Positions 1 to 8,274 of a DNA stretch of 64,000 nucleotides are shown here, piece after piece (position 1 is the first letter of the stretch; every line of letters starts with the position of its first letter). Below the pieces are notes generated by a model. It worked only from the letters and a program-made list of their open reading frames with translations. It searched no databases and was not told the DNA's origin. The stretch covers positions 2,170,001 through 2,234,000 of the forward strand of contig NC_010617.1 of assembly GCF_000010285.1 (NCBI RefSeq), written 5' to 3'. The position numbers were made by a program, and so were the translations under genes. Source of the DNA: Kocuria rhizophila DC2201 (GTDB lineage: Bacteria; Actinomycetota; Actinomycetes; Actinomycetales; Micrococcaceae).

Positions 1-88
1 CGATCACCCAGTCGATGGCCTCGGGGGACAGGGTCCCGCGGTCCCTCTTCATGCGGATGACGTCAACGGCGTCGAACGCTTCGACCAT
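1..88 (-). CDS. deoA: Thymidine phosphorylase, N-terminal fragment cut by window edge
   Basis: Only the first 29 codons are inside the window. The ATG is at 88, preceded on the minus strand by GAGGGAG about 8 nt upstream. The start reads MVEAFDAVDVIRMKRDRG followed by TLSPEAIDWVI, which matches the conserved N-terminus of actinobacterial thymidine/pyrimidine-nucleoside phosphorylases (AFDAVDVIRxKRDRG...IDWVI). The enzyme cleaves thymidine to thymine and deoxyribose-1-phosphate in the cytoplasm. It is divergent from the nucleoside transporter at 263, which fits a shared nucleoside-use regulon. The rest of the gene is not visible, so the full domain structure cannot be checked. Confidence 0.82.
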   Translation of the reverse strand, partial: MVEAFDAVDVIRMKRDRGTLSPEAIDWVI

Positions 89-189
89 CGTGTTCACTCC
101 CTCGTTCAGATGCGGCGCCGTGCTGGTGCGGGTGCGCGCCCGCGACACGACTCACCGTCAATCCTATGCGCGGTTTCGGAAAATCTGGC

Positions 190-199
190 AACTATAGTT
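190..199. promoter_or_regulatory. Palindrome AACTATAGTT, possible operator and bidirectional -10
   Basis: A perfect 10-bp palindrome in an AT-rich island between deoA (minus) and nupC (plus). It contains TATAGT on both strands, so it could serve as a -10 in both directions or be bound by the SorC-type regulator encoded at 1514. TTGACA-like bases follow at 200-205. The function is inferred from position only. Confidence 0.35.
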
Positions 200-212
200 T
201 TGACAAATGTTC

Positions 213-238
213 GCACCGCGGCAGAGCCGCCGCGGTGC
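213..238 (+). other. 5' leader hairpin before nupC
   Basis: GCACCGCGGC (213-222) and GCCGCGGTGC (229-238) form a perfect 10-bp stem with a 6-nt loop, ending 24 nt before the nupC GTG. It would lie in the leader of a transcript starting near the TATAGT at 193-198. It may affect translation or mRNA stability; no ligand-binding fold was recognised. Confidence 0.4.
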
Positions 239-262
239 CGTGAATCGAAAGCTGGGGTCACC

Positions 263-1480
263 GTGGACCGTTTCCAGGGCCTGATCGGGATCTTCCTGAT
301 CCTGGGCATCATCGTTCTCCTCTCCCGTCAGCGCAGCGCCATCAAGTGGCGCACCCTCGCCGTGGGGCTGGCCCTGCAGGTGGGCGTGGCGCTGCTGATC
401 CTCAAGTGGGGCCCGGGCTTCGAGGCCCTGAAGTGGTTCTCCGACCTGGTGCAGGGCCTCATCGGCTTCACCAACGAGGGCACCACGTTCGTCTTCGGCC
501 CGCTCATGGACGAGAAGAACGGCTTCGTCTTCGCGCTCAACGTGCTGCCGGTGATCATCTTCCTGGGCGCGCTCATCAGCGCGCTGTACTACCTGAGGAT
601 CATCCAGGTGTTCGTGCACGTGCTGGGCACCGTGCTGAACAAGATCATGGGCACGTCCAAGATCGAGTCTGTGTTCGCCTCCACCGTGATCTTCCTGGGC
701 CAGAGCGAGGCGCCCCTGATGATCAAGCCGTACCTGAGCAAGCTCACGCGCTCCGAGCTGTTCGCGTGCATGACCGGCGGTTTCGCCGCCGCCGCGGGCT
801 CCACCCTGGTGGGCTACTCCCTGCTGGGCGCCCCGCTGCCCTACCTGCTCGCGGCATCGGTCATGAACGCCCCCGGCTCCCTGCTGGTGGCCAAGGCCCT
901 GATGCCGGAGACCGAGAAGTCCGTGGCGTCCGTGAACGCCCTCAAAGTGCGGGACACCGAGTCCAAGAACCTCATCGACGCGATCGGCACGGGTGCCCTC
1001 AACGGTGGGCGGATCGCCGTGATCGTGGGCTGCCTGCTGATCGCGTTCATCGCCCTGATCGCCCTGGTCTCCTCCGTGCTCGGGTGGGCCGGCTCGCTGT
1101 TCGGCTTCGAGGGGTGGTCCCTGGAGGGTCTGTTCGGCATCATCTTCGCGCCGCTCGCGTGGGCCATCGGCGTGCCGTGGCAGGACGCCGCGCAGGTGGG
1201 CAACTTCATCGGCCAGAAGACCATCCTCAACGAGTTCGTGGGCTACACCTCGTTCGGTCCCGCGATCCCCAGCATGGATCCCCAGTCCGTGCTGATCACC
1301 ACGTTCGCCCTGGCCGGCTTCGCCAACCTCTCCTCGATCGCCATCCAGATCGGCTCCATCGGCGGGCTCGCCCCGGACCGTCGCGGGGACGTGGCCAAGA
1401 TGGGCCTGTTCGCGCTGTTCGGCGGCTTCCTCACCAACATGCTCAACGCCGCGCTCGTCGGCGTGATCATGGGCCTCTAG
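263..1480 (+). CDS. nupC: NupC-type concentrative nucleoside transporter
   Basis: A 405-residue hydrophobic protein of the CNT family, which imports nucleosides with H+ or Na+ across the cytoplasmic membrane. The N-terminal sequence VDRFQGLIGIFLILGIIVLL begins as CNT proteins usually do, so the GTG at 263 is preferred over the in-frame codon at 110, which adds an Arg-rich non-homologous stretch. Typical CNT motifs are seen: FGQSEAP-like 'FLGQSEAPLMIKPYL' near residue 150 and a conserved C-terminal half with 'KTILNEFVGY' near 325. The length fits the family (about 400). It is divergent from deoA and is followed after 33 nt by a SorC-family regulator, so nucleoside uptake, cleavage and control sit together. 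Confidence 0.88.
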   Translation: MDRFQGLIGIFLILGIIVLLSRQRSAIKWRTLAVGLALQVGVALLILKWGPGFEALKWFSDLVQGLIGFTNEGTTFVFGPLMDEKNGFVFALNVLPVIIFLGALISALYYLRIIQVFVHVLGTVLNKIMGTSKIESVFASTVIFLGQSEAPLMIKPYLSKLTRSELFACMTGGFAAAAGSTLVGYSLLGAPLPYLLAASVMNAPGSLLVAKALMPETEKSVASVNALKVRDTESKNLIDAIGTGALNGGRIAVIVGCLLIAFIALIALVSSVLGWAGSLFGFEGWSLEGLFGIIFAPLAWAIGVPWQDAAQVGNFIGQKTILNEFVGYTSFGPAIPSMDPQSVLITTFALAGFANLSSIAIQIGSIGGLAPDRRGDVAKMGLFALFGGFLTNMLNAALVGVIMGL

Positions 1481-1513
1481 CGTGGCCTCGCGCGTGACGA
1501 GAGGGTGCGCCGC

Positions 1514-2449
1514 ATGCGGCTGAGCGCCCGGGACGCGCAGTCCCTGGAGGTGGCCCGGCTGTACTACCAGCGCGGCCTCGCGCAGGCGGACGTGGCCCGG
1601 CAGCTGTCGATCTCCCGCCCCACGGTCTCCAAGCTGCTGCAGCACGCGAAGGACCGCGGCTTCGTGAGCATCGAGATCCGCGATCCGCGTGCTGTCTCCT
1701 CGGACGTGGGGCGGGAGCTGTGCCTGCGCTTCGGGCTCACCCAGGCGCGCGTGGTGGCCGCCGCGGACACCGACGACGAGCTGCTGCACGAGCTCGGCGG
1801 CATGGGCGCCCAGGTGCTCGAGGAGAACGTGGCGGACGGGGACCTCGTGGGCATCACGTGGGGGCGCACGATGCGCGCCGTGGCGCAGGCCCTCACCCCG
1901 CAGCCGCGCAGCGGGGTGCACATGGTGCAGCTCAAGGGTGGTAGCGGCCTCACCTCACCCCTGGCGGGCCACCACGAGACGGTGCGGCTGCTGTGCGCCG
2001 CGTTCGGCGCCTACCCGCACACCCTGCCCCTGCCCGTGCTCTTCGACAGCCCCGAGGTCAAGCGCGTGGTGGAGCAGGACCGCCACATCAGGTATGTGCT
2101 GGACCTGGGCCGCAGCGCACGGACCGCCCTGTTCACGGTGGGCTCGGTGGCCGAGGACTCCCCCGTGCTCGTGCGGGACTATCTCACGGCCCGCGAGCGC
2201 GAGGCCGTGGCCCGCAGCGCGGTGGGCGACCTGTGCTCCCACTTCATCGACGCCCACGGCGCCCCGGCCGTGCCCGCCCTGGACGAGCGCACCGTGTCCC
2301 TGCCTCTGGACGAGCTGCGGCAGAAGGAGATCCGGATCTGCGTGGCCGGCGGCACCGCCAAGGTGCCAGTGCTGCGCGCGGCCCTGCAGGCCGGCTACGT
2401 CTCCCACCTGGTCACGGACGAGCGCACCGCACGCGCCGTGCTGGGCTGA
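1514..2449 (+). CDS. SorC/DeoR-type sugar-binding transcriptional regulator
   Basis: A 311-residue regulator. Residues about 15-60 form an N-terminal helix-turn-helix (YYQRGLAQADVARQLSISRP then TVSKLLQHA). The rest is the SorC sugar-phosphate-binding fold, with 'GDLVGITWGRTMRAVA' and a C-terminal 'VAGGTAKVPVLRAALQAGYV' loop. In this family the effector is a phosphorylated sugar; B. subtilis DeoR responds to deoxyribose-5-phosphate. The ATG at 1514 has GAGAGGG 8 nt upstream; a GTG at 1505 is the alternative start. It probably controls the nupC/deoA divergent promoters upstream, which is inference from context. Confidence 0.82.
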   Translation: MRLSARDAQSLEVARLYYQRGLAQADVARQLSISRPTVSKLLQHAKDRGFVSIEIRDPRAVSSDVGRELCLRFGLTQARVVAAADTDDELLHELGGMGAQVLEENVADGDLVGITWGRTMRAVAQALTPQPRSGVHMVQLKGGSGLTSPLAGHHETVRLLCAAFGAYPHTLPLPVLFDSPEVKRVVEQDRHIRYVLDLGRSARTALFTVGSVAEDSPVLVRDYLTAREREAVARSAVGDLCSHFIDAHGAPAVPALDERTVSLPLDELRQKEIRICVAGGTAKVPVLRAALQAGYVSHLVTDERTARAVLG

Positions 2450-2490
2450 GCACCCGGGCCCAGGACGACGCCGCCCGCGCCCCCGGGTGC
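2450..2490. terminator. Hairpin between convergent genes
   Basis: GCACCCGGG (2450-2458) pairs with CCCGGGTGC (2482-2490). The loop holds the recurrent string GACGACGCCGCCCG (about 2464-2477). It sits between the stop of the SorC regulator (2449) and the stop of the minus-strand gene (2496), so it can end both transcripts. There is no U-tract, as is common in high-GC actinobacteria. Confidence 0.5.
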
Positions 2491-2495
2491 CCGGC

Positions 2496-4493
2496 TCACG
2501 GCTGCGCGCCGGCGAGGACGTCCTGCGCGATCTGGTCCGCGTCCGCGATCGTGCGCGCCCCGAGGTGCGCCGGGGACTCCGCCTCGGCCGCGATGGCCAC
2601 CCCCCACTGCACCGAGGACAGCTGCAGGCCGATCACGTAGATCCCCTGCTCCGCGTGGTCCTTGGCACCCACGGCGCGGTAGACGAAGGCCCGCGAGGCG
2701 GCGTCATCGTCCCTGGCGCCGCGCGCCCGCTGCGCGCTGACGTCCAGACCGGTGCTGGTCTCCGGGCTCGCGCCGTCGTGGGTCTCCATGAGCTTGGCGC
2801 GCACCAGGCCGCGCTCGTGCATGTGGCTGAGCAGCGGGGAGATGTTGCGGTGGACGTCGTTGGTGGGAGACATGGCCTCGATGAGCCACCGCGAGCGCCA
2901 CGGGGCGTCCTCCACCCACGGGGACGCCGCCACGAAGCAGCCCTCCGAGCGGTCCACCACGAAGCGGGGCTCCGGGCCCAGGAAGCGGACCACGCCCGCG
3001 CGGGTGAGTGCCGCGAGCTGCTGGATCCGCAGCACGGGCGGGCCGGAAGCGAGGCCCTCCACGAGGGGTTCGAACTGGCGGCGCAGCTCGTGCACCCAGG
3101 AGGAGTCGGAGATCCCGATCTCGGCGAGCACGCACTTGAGCACGGTGCGCGCGGCGTTGAGGGAGGCGATCGCCATCTTGACGGGATCGTCCTCGCCGCG
3201 CAGCGAGCCGCGCACGTCCCGGTCCAGGTAGTGCACGACCGCGGCGGCGTACTCGTCGTGGCTGGCGAAGCTCACGTCCTCGAACGGGCGGGCCAGTCGG
3301 GCCTGCTGCAGCTGGCGGCCCGGGACCACGCTGTCCGAGATCAGGGCGTCGCTGCGGTGGGCCCAGTTGGGCTCGGCGGTGTCCCGCAGGATCGCGTCGA
3401 GGCGCCGCAGGAACCGGGAGGGGTCGTCCTGGAAGGCCTCCGGCGTGGTGCGCGCGAGCACCGAGTAGTAGTTCCAGATCACGTCCTTGCGGATCAGCGG
3501 CCACAGCTGCCGCTCGAAGGACAGCGTCCCGGGCGATGCGGCGGCCAGCTCCTGGACGGCCTCCAGAGTGAAGAAGCGGGTCTCCAGGGACTCGGCGTAG
3601 TACCCGCGCAGCACGGGCTTGGCCCGGTAGGGGGTGCCGCGCCGGGACCCCGCCACGATCTTCGGCTCCCGCCCCGAGGGCCGGTACACGAGCCGCCCGG
3701 TGTTCTCCGGATCCTCCTCGAACGTGCCGCCGCGGCCCTCGGTGAGCCGGGCCAGGGCGTCGCAGAAGTTCAGGCCCATCCCGCGCACCAGCACGGTCTC
3801 CCCGCTCGGCAGCTCGGACCAGGAGGCGTCCGCCGGCACCGTGGGCGGCCAGTACGTGAGCCCGTACTCGGCCGCGCCGTCCACGAGGTCCTTCTGGGAG
3901 GGACGCAGGTGGGCGTCCAGGTGCCCGAGCGCGAGCACCACCGCGTCCGCGGGCAGCACCAGACCGCCCGCGAGCTCCACCCCGTAGCGGTGCCGGCCGT
4001 CCGCGCGCACCCACGCGTCCACGGCCTCGCCCCGGTGGATCTCCAGGTGCACCGTGTCCGGGAGGTTCTCCCGCAGCGTGGCGAACACCCACTCCAGGTA
4101 GCGCCCGTAGACCGCGCGCGGCGGGTAGCCCTGCGGCGTCAGCTCGGCCAGGGCGTGCAGCTGCTGCTGCGTCAGCGCGGTCACCGGGGTGATCTCCCCG
4201 GCGACGACGCCGCGGCGCCACCGCTCGAAGCTCATGCCCCGCAGCGGGGCCACCGCGGGCACCTGCAGCGCGTCCGGGGCCGCGAGGACCGTGGGGAACA
4301 GGGAGGGGGTGTTCATGAGGAACACGTCCGACTGGTCGGTGCGCCACACGTGGCCCGGGCCCGGGGGGAAGGGGTCCACCAGGTCGATGTGCACGCGCGC
4401 CCCCGTGTGCGCGGACCTGGCCACGAGCCGCTCCACGACCGACAGACCCCGGGGACCCGCCCCCACCACCACCACGCGCTGCTGAATCACCAT
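2496..4493 (-). CDS. FAD/NAD(P)-binding protein, 665 aa
   Basis: The N-terminus carries a Rossmann dinucleotide motif (VVVVGAGPRGLSVVERL, residues 7-23). A second nucleotide-type segment is 'ADAVVLALGHLDAHL' near residue 195. The layout resembles the actinobacterial family of large FAD/NAD(P)-binding proteins (NAD_binding_9 type), whose substrates are mostly unknown. No catalytic residue can be assigned with certainty. The start ATG at 4493 has no Shine-Dalgarno sequence but has TATCCT 7 nt upstream, suggesting a leaderless mRNA. It stands alone between convergent and unrelated genes, so context gives no pathway. Confidence 0.7.
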   Translation of the reverse strand: MVIQQRVVVVGAGPRGLSVVERLVARSAHTGARVHIDLVDPFPPGPGHVWRTDQSDVFLMNTPSLFPTVLAAPDALQVPAVAPLRGMSFERWRRGVVAGEITPVTALTQQQLHALAELTPQGYPPRAVYGRYLEWVFATLRENLPDTVHLEIHRGEAVDAWVRADGRHRYGVELAGGLVLPADAVVLALGHLDAHLRPSQKDLVDGAAEYGLTYWPPTVPADASWSELPSGETVLVRGMGLNFCDALARLTEGRGGTFEEDPENTGRLVYRPSGREPKIVAGSRRGTPYRAKPVLRGYYAESLETRFFTLEAVQELAAASPGTLSFERQLWPLIRKDVIWNYYSVLARTTPEAFQDDPSRFLRRLDAILRDTAEPNWAHRSDALISDSVVPGRQLQQARLARPFEDVSFASHDEYAAAVVHYLDRDVRGSLRGEDDPVKMAIASLNAARTVLKCVLAEIGISDSSWVHELRRQFEPLVEGLASGPPVLRIQQLAALTRAGVVRFLGPEPRFVVDRSEGCFVAASPWVEDAPWRSRWLIEAMSPTNDVHRNISPLLSHMHERGLVRAKLMETHDGASPETSTGLDVSAQRARGARDDDAASRAFVYRAVGAKDHAEQGIYVIGLQLSSVQWGVAIAAEAESPAHLGARTIADADQIAQDVLAGAQP

Positions 4494-4500
4494 GCCTGCC

Positions 4501-4506
4501 AGGATA
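4501..4506 (-). promoter_or_regulatory. -10 element TATCCT, leaderless start at 4493
   Basis: On the minus strand TATCCT is followed by 7 nt and then the ATG at 4493. Transcription would start at or within 1-2 nt of the start codon, and no ribosome binding site is present. Confidence 0.5.
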
Positions 4507-4537
4507 TCCAGCGCCGGGCCGCGCCCCGGTCAGGAGC

Positions 4538-4557
4538 GCACCGGGCACGTCCGGTGC
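4538..4557 (-). terminator. Hairpin after the subtilase gene
   Basis: GCACCGG (4538-4544) pairs with CCGGTGC (4551-4557), a 7-bp stem with a 6-nt loop about 47 nt past the stop of the minus-strand subtilase gene. There is no U-tract; weak by itself. Confidence 0.4.
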
Positions 4558-4603
4558 GGTGGGGAGCATCCGCCGAACGGGGCGCCGCCGTGTCGAGCGG
4601 TGC

Positions 4604-6577
4604 TCAGCGCACCGGGGTCCGGACCACCTTCCCCGTGGCGCGGGTCCAGGTGTAGCGCGTGAGGCTGCCCGTGCTCACGTGACGGAACTGCTGGTAGGCA
4701 CCGTTGGCCGTGCGCACCTCGGGGGACGTGGGGTAGCCGGTCCCGGACTCGTGGCCGTCGCCGGCCCACTGCTTGCCGATCGCAGAGGACTCCACCACCG
4801 GCTGCGCACCGGTGGCGCTGCTCCAGATGAGCTTGGTGCTTCGGCCCGTGGCGGGGTGCACGAAGTTCTGGTAGGCGCCACCCGTGGCGGTCGGCAGCTC
4901 GTCCCTCGACGGCAGCCCGAGGGCGGCAGGCCCACCCAGCTGCGCGTACCGGGACCCGATGCCCTTCCACGTCTCCACGCGGTGCGCATCCGTGGCCGGG
5001 GACCAGTAGATCTTCGTGGTCCGCCCGTCCTTCACGAAGGTCTGGACCACCCCTCCCACACCCGTGCTCTGCTCCCAGGTGGTGGGAGCACCCATGGCAC
5101 CCGCACCGCCGTGGGCGTTGTAGTAGGTGGCGATCGCACCGCGCACCGTGGGCTTGGCCCGAGGCACGGCGCGGGCCGCCGCGGCCGCGTCCACCTTGCG
5201 GTAGCCGCTCACGTTCGTCCCGGTGTTGCGCAGCGTGGTGCGGATCGCCTCGACACCCAGGCCCGGGTTGCGCTCCTTCATCAGCGCGATCGTCCCGGCC
5301 ACGTGGGGCGCGGCCATGGACGTCCCGCTGAGGTCACCGTAGGAGGGCCTGCCGATCGAGTACGTGCCCGTGTTGACCGTGGACCAGATGGGCGAGGCGG
5401 CGTCCCCGCCGGGGGCCACTACGTCCAGCATGGGCCCCCAGTTGGAGTAGCCGGTGAGCTGGTTGCGGTAGCTGGTGGCGCCCACCACGATGGCGCCCGG
5501 GCAGTTGGCGGGCGAGGCCAGGTTCGCGCTCTTGGCGGCGTTGCCCGCGGCGACCACGAGCGGCACGTTGACCGCGTGCATCCGGTCGATGGCCCGCTGC
5601 ATCACCGCCGGGCAGCTGCCCGCGTCCCACGCCTCGGAGAGGTTGACCACCGCGGCGGGATTCCGGTTCACCGGGACCCCGGGAACGGGGATCCCCGCGG
5701 ACCACATCACACCGTCCGCGATGTCAGAGACGTAGCCGCGGCCGTCCGCCCCGAGCACGCGCGCGTGCTGGATCCTCGCGTCGGGGGCCACACCGGCAAT
5801 TCCCATCCTGTTGTTCGTCTGCGCCGCCGCAATGCCCGCCACGTGCGATCCGTGCCACCAGGACGGCCGCCCCGGGCTCCAGTCCCCCTGGTCCTGGGGA
5901 TTGGGGTCCCGCCCGTCACCGTCCCGGGAGTGGTAGGTGTCCGAGAGGAAGTCGTAGCCGGGAACCGCCTTCGCGTTGAGATCCGGGTGGTTGATCTGGC
6001 CGGTGTCCGCGATGCCGATCACGGTGCCCTGCCCGGTGGCCTGGCTCCAGGCCCCCGGCACCCCGATGTTGCGCGGGCCCCACTGGTAGTTCCAGTTCGT
6101 GTCGTTCGGGGGCCTGGCAGGAGTCGCCGCGAGCGCCCCCACCACGATCTGGTCGGGTTCCGCGGACTCCACGGCGGGGTCGGCCTCGATGGCGGCCACC
6201 ACTTCCCGCTGCTCGGCGGGCGAGAGCATCTTCTCGCTCTCCACGACGGTCTCGCCGGTGCCCGTGGTCCGCACGACGTCCGGTGCCCTGAGCTGCGTGC
6301 TCCGCTGCGCGCCGTCGAGCACGGCGTCCATGCCGGCCGCCGAGACACGGTCCTTGAACGTCACGAGGATCCTGTCGGTTTCCGGCAGCACCCTGCCCTG
6401 GGCGTCCGCCCCGCGACCCAGGGACGCCACTCCGCCCTCGGTGGCCGGCTGCGACTGGGCCAGCTGCTCTGGCGACGCCGCTGCGTCCGGTGGCGCGGCC
6501 ACAGCGGGTCCCGCGGCGGCCACCAGCACGACCGATAGTCCAGCGGTGATCCACGTCCGTGCCCGTGCTGCACCCAT
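4604..6577 (-). CDS. Secreted S8 subtilisin-like protease with LGFP repeats
   Basis: A 657-residue serine protease. Residues 1-28 are a signal peptide (ARAR, hydrophobic core, AVA-A cleavage region). Residues about 65-145 look like an inhibitor-type propeptide. The S8 domain follows with Asp191 (IGIADTGQ), His242 (HGSHVAG) and Ser420 (GTSMAAPHVAG). The C-terminal roughly 170 residues hold about three LGFP-like repeats (for example LGLPSRDELPTATGGAYQNF), a module linked to cell-wall association in corynebacterial and related proteins. The ATG at 6577 has GGGAG about 10 nt upstream; a longer start at 6619 would add 14 residues ahead of the signal peptide. No export or substrate partner lies nearby. 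Confidence 0.88.
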   Translation of the reverse strand: MGAARARTWITAGLSVVLVAAAGPAVAAPPDAAASPEQLAQSQPATEGGVASLGRGADAQGRVLPETDRILVTFKDRVSAAGMDAVLDGAQRSTQLRAPDVVRTTGTGETVVESEKMLSPAEQREVVAAIEADPAVESAEPDQIVVGALAATPARPPNDTNWNYQWGPRNIGVPGAWSQATGQGTVIGIADTGQINHPDLNAKAVPGYDFLSDTYHSRDGDGRDPNPQDQGDWSPGRPSWWHGSHVAGIAAAQTNNRMGIAGVAPDARIQHARVLGADGRGYVSDIADGVMWSAGIPVPGVPVNRNPAAVVNLSEAWDAGSCPAVMQRAIDRMHAVNVPLVVAAGNAAKSANLASPANCPGAIVVGATSYRNQLTGYSNWGPMLDVVAPGGDAASPIWSTVNTGTYSIGRPSYGDLSGTSMAAPHVAGTIALMKERNPGLGVEAIRTTLRNTGTNVSGYRKVDAAAAARAVPRAKPTVRGAIATYYNAHGGAGAMGAPTTWEQSTGVGGVVQTFVKDGRTTKIYWSPATDAHRVETWKGIGSRYAQLGGPAALGLPSRDELPTATGGAYQNFVHPATGRSTKLIWSSATGAQPVVESSAIGKQWAGDGHESGTGYPTSPEVRTANGAYQQFRHVSTGSLTRYTWTRATGKVVRTPVR

Positions 6578-6730
6578 GCCAGCGTCTCCCGTTCCGGCAC
6601 GGGCCCGGAGGACGCACACCGGGGTCGGCTGCGGGTGGGCGCCGTGCTGCTCCGGAGTGTATCCATGCAGACGGACGCACAGTGGATCCGAGCGTCACCG
6701 CGTGATTGTGACGTCATCTGCCCGGACACG

Positions 6731-6768
6731 AACGACGCCGCCCGGGTGAACCGGGCGGCGTCGTCGTT
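6731..6768 (-). terminator. Terminator after tRNA-Ser, recurrent arm family
   Basis: AACGAC plus GCCGCCCGG (6731-6745) pairs with CCGGGCGGC plus GTCGTT (6751-6768), with a 3-nt bulge and a 5-nt loop. It lies just 3' of tRNA-Ser on the minus strand. It uses the ACGACGCCGCCCG arm found again at 30.1, 54.0 and 61.2 kb. Confidence 0.7.
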
Positions 6769-6777
6769 CATGCGGTG

Positions 6778-6867
6778 CGGAGACGGGGGGATTTGAACCC
6801 CCGGCCCGGGGTTAATCCGAGCCCTTCATTAGCAGTGAAGTCCATTCGGCCGCTCTGGCACGTCTCC
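6778..6867 (-). tRNA. serT: tRNA-Ser (anticodon GCT)
   Basis: A 90-nt class II tRNA. The acceptor stem GGAGACG (6867-6861) pairs with CGTCTCC (6785-6779), with discriminator G at 6778. The anticodon loop reads CTGCTAA, giving GCT, which decodes AGC and AGT. A long variable arm (GGGCTCGGATTAACCCCGGGCC region) and the T-arm GGTTCAAATCC are present. The 3' CCA is not encoded. Transcribed on the minus strand and followed by the hairpin at 6731-6768. Confidence 0.95.
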
Positions 6868-6953
6868 GTGTGTTCTGCAGTGTCCAACCCTGATGGGACG
6901 GACTCAAAACAACACCTGTCAGCCTATCGGGCCGGTGCGTGAACGGTCAAAGC

Positions 6954-6979
6954 CACGCCCCGGGCGCCAACGGGGCGTG
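6954..6979. other. Inverted repeat in spacer before the glycosyltransferase
   Basis: CACGCCCC (6954-6961 region) and GGGGCGTG (6972-6979) form an 8-bp stem with a 10-nt loop. It lies between tRNA-Ser and the glycosyltransferase gene. Neither neighbour clearly ends here, so the role is open. The rest of the 276-nt spacer shows no coding signal. Confidence 0.3.
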
Positions 6980-7143
6980 TGGACCGATGATTCCCGCCCT
7001 GCCGGACAGGGCCCGGACATCGACGGTGAAAGAGCATTCTGGTGAAGGAGAGCGCGCCCGGGCCAGCGCGCCCCCACCGGAACGTGGTAGTCATGGTTGC
7101 GCAGTGCCGTTCACCTGCTTCCAGCCCGAAAGGACACCGCCCC

Positions 7144-8247
7144 GTGCGTTCCCTCGTCGTCACCGCCTGGTTCCCCGATACGCAAACCCCCAGCAGGACC
7201 CCGTTCGTACTGGAGCACTGCCGGTCCCTCCAGGAAGCAGGGCACGACGTCGCAGTGGTGCATGTGGTCATCGGACGCCTCAGCGGGCCCACCACACAGG
7301 AGGTGTACGAGGGCGTCCCCGTGACCAGGGTGCCCCTTAACGTCGTGGATCCTCGCAGCTACGCCGAGGTCGCGGCGACCATTGCGGCTGGTCTCCGGCG
7401 TGCGGACGTGCTGCACACCATGGCGTTCTCCGCCGTGCTCTTCGCCGCGGCACCGTGGCTCCTGCGTCGCAAGCCGTGGGTGCACACCGAGCACTGGAAC
7501 GGTGTGGTCAATCCGGCCAGCGTGGGGCCCTGGTGGCAGCGCCTGGCATGGCTGCGGCACGCACTGAAACTGCCCCACGCCGTGACCGGGGTGACGGACG
7601 AGCTGTGCCGGGAAATGGCTCGGTTCTCACGGCCGGGTGCCACCCATGTGATTCCCTGCGTCGTGGAGAATCCTCATCCCGCCGCCCCGTTCCCGGCTGC
7701 TCCACCTCTGCGACTCGTGGGCGTGGGGGCACTGATCGAGCGCAAGCAACCCGTCTTGGCGCTGGAAACCATTGCAGAGCTGGTGCGGCGGGGAGTGGAC
7801 GTGCACTACACGCTGATCGGCAACGGTCCTCTCATGGAGACACTGCAGGTCATGGCCCGCACTCTGGGCATCGCGGACCGCGTGGAGCTCACGGGGCCGA
7901 TTTCCCCGACAGAGATCGCCGAACGCCTCGCTGCCGCCCACGTGTTCTTCCTGCCCAGCTCGCAGGAGAACTTCTTCACGGCAGTCGCGGAGGCCATCGC
8001 GGCAGGACGCCCTGCTGCCGTCCCCCTGAGTGGGGGGTTCGACGACTACTGCACGGCCGCCAACTCGGTCCTCACGGACACCTGGGACGTCCCGGCCCTT
8101 GCCGACGCCGTGCAGCTCGCCTGGGACCGGTTCCACGACGCCGACCCGGCAGCTATCGCGAGCACCGTGCGATCGCGGTTCTCCCGCGCCGAGGTGGGCG
8201 CCCAGTTCTCACGGCTCTACCGGAGCGTGGCCCACCGGATCCGCTGA
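7144..8247 (+). CDS. Glycosyltransferase family 4
   Basis: A 367-residue GT-B fold glycosyltransferase. Its N-terminal Rossmann half starts VRSLVVTAWFPD. The C-terminal half carries 'VGVGALIERKQPVLALETI' (nucleotide-sugar domain start) and the GT4 EX7E-type signature in 'ENFFTAVAEAIAAGRPAAVP'. It should move a sugar from a nucleotide donor to a lipid-linked or surface acceptor; donor and acceptor cannot be read from sequence. The GTG at 7144 is chosen because GAAAGGA lies 9 nt upstream; a longer frame from 7042 adds a non-homologous Pro-rich stretch. It is followed after 27 nt by a flippase, forming a small glycan-export pair. Confidence 0.83.
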   Translation: MRSLVVTAWFPDTQTPSRTPFVLEHCRSLQEAGHDVAVVHVVIGRLSGPTTQEVYEGVPVTRVPLNVVDPRSYAEVAATIAAGLRRADVLHTMAFSAVLFAAAPWLLRRKPWVHTEHWNGVVNPASVGPWWQRLAWLRHALKLPHAVTGVTDELCREMARFSRPGATHVIPCVVENPHPAAPFPAAPPLRLVGVGALIERKQPVLALETIAELVRRGVDVHYTLIGNGPLMETLQVMARTLGIADRVELTGPISPTEIAERLAAAHVFFLPSSQENFFTAVAEAIAAGRPAAVPLSGGFDDYCTAANSVLTDTWDVPALADAVQLAWDRFHDADPAAIASTVRSRFSRAEVGAQFSRLYRSVAHRIR

Positions 8248-8261
8248 CCGCCCCCAGTCGA

Positions 8262-8267
8262 TACACT
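8262..8267 (+). promoter_or_regulatory. -10 element TACACT, leaderless start at 8275
   Basis: TACACT is followed by 7 nt and GTG 8275, with no ribosome binding site. This suggests that the flippase has its own promoter besides read-through from the upstream glycosyltransferase. Confidence 0.45.
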
Positions 8268-8274
8268 CCATCGC

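Noticed and set aside
199-206. TTGACA-like bases as a -35 for nupC.
   Set aside because: No fitting -10 lies 16-18 nt downstream; the region there is the GC-rich hairpin arm.
2496-4655. Long plus-strand open frames opposite the FAD-binding gene.
   Set aside because: Their translations are His/Arg/Gly-rich shadows without start signals, while the minus strand has a clean Rossmann motif and actinobacterial codon use.
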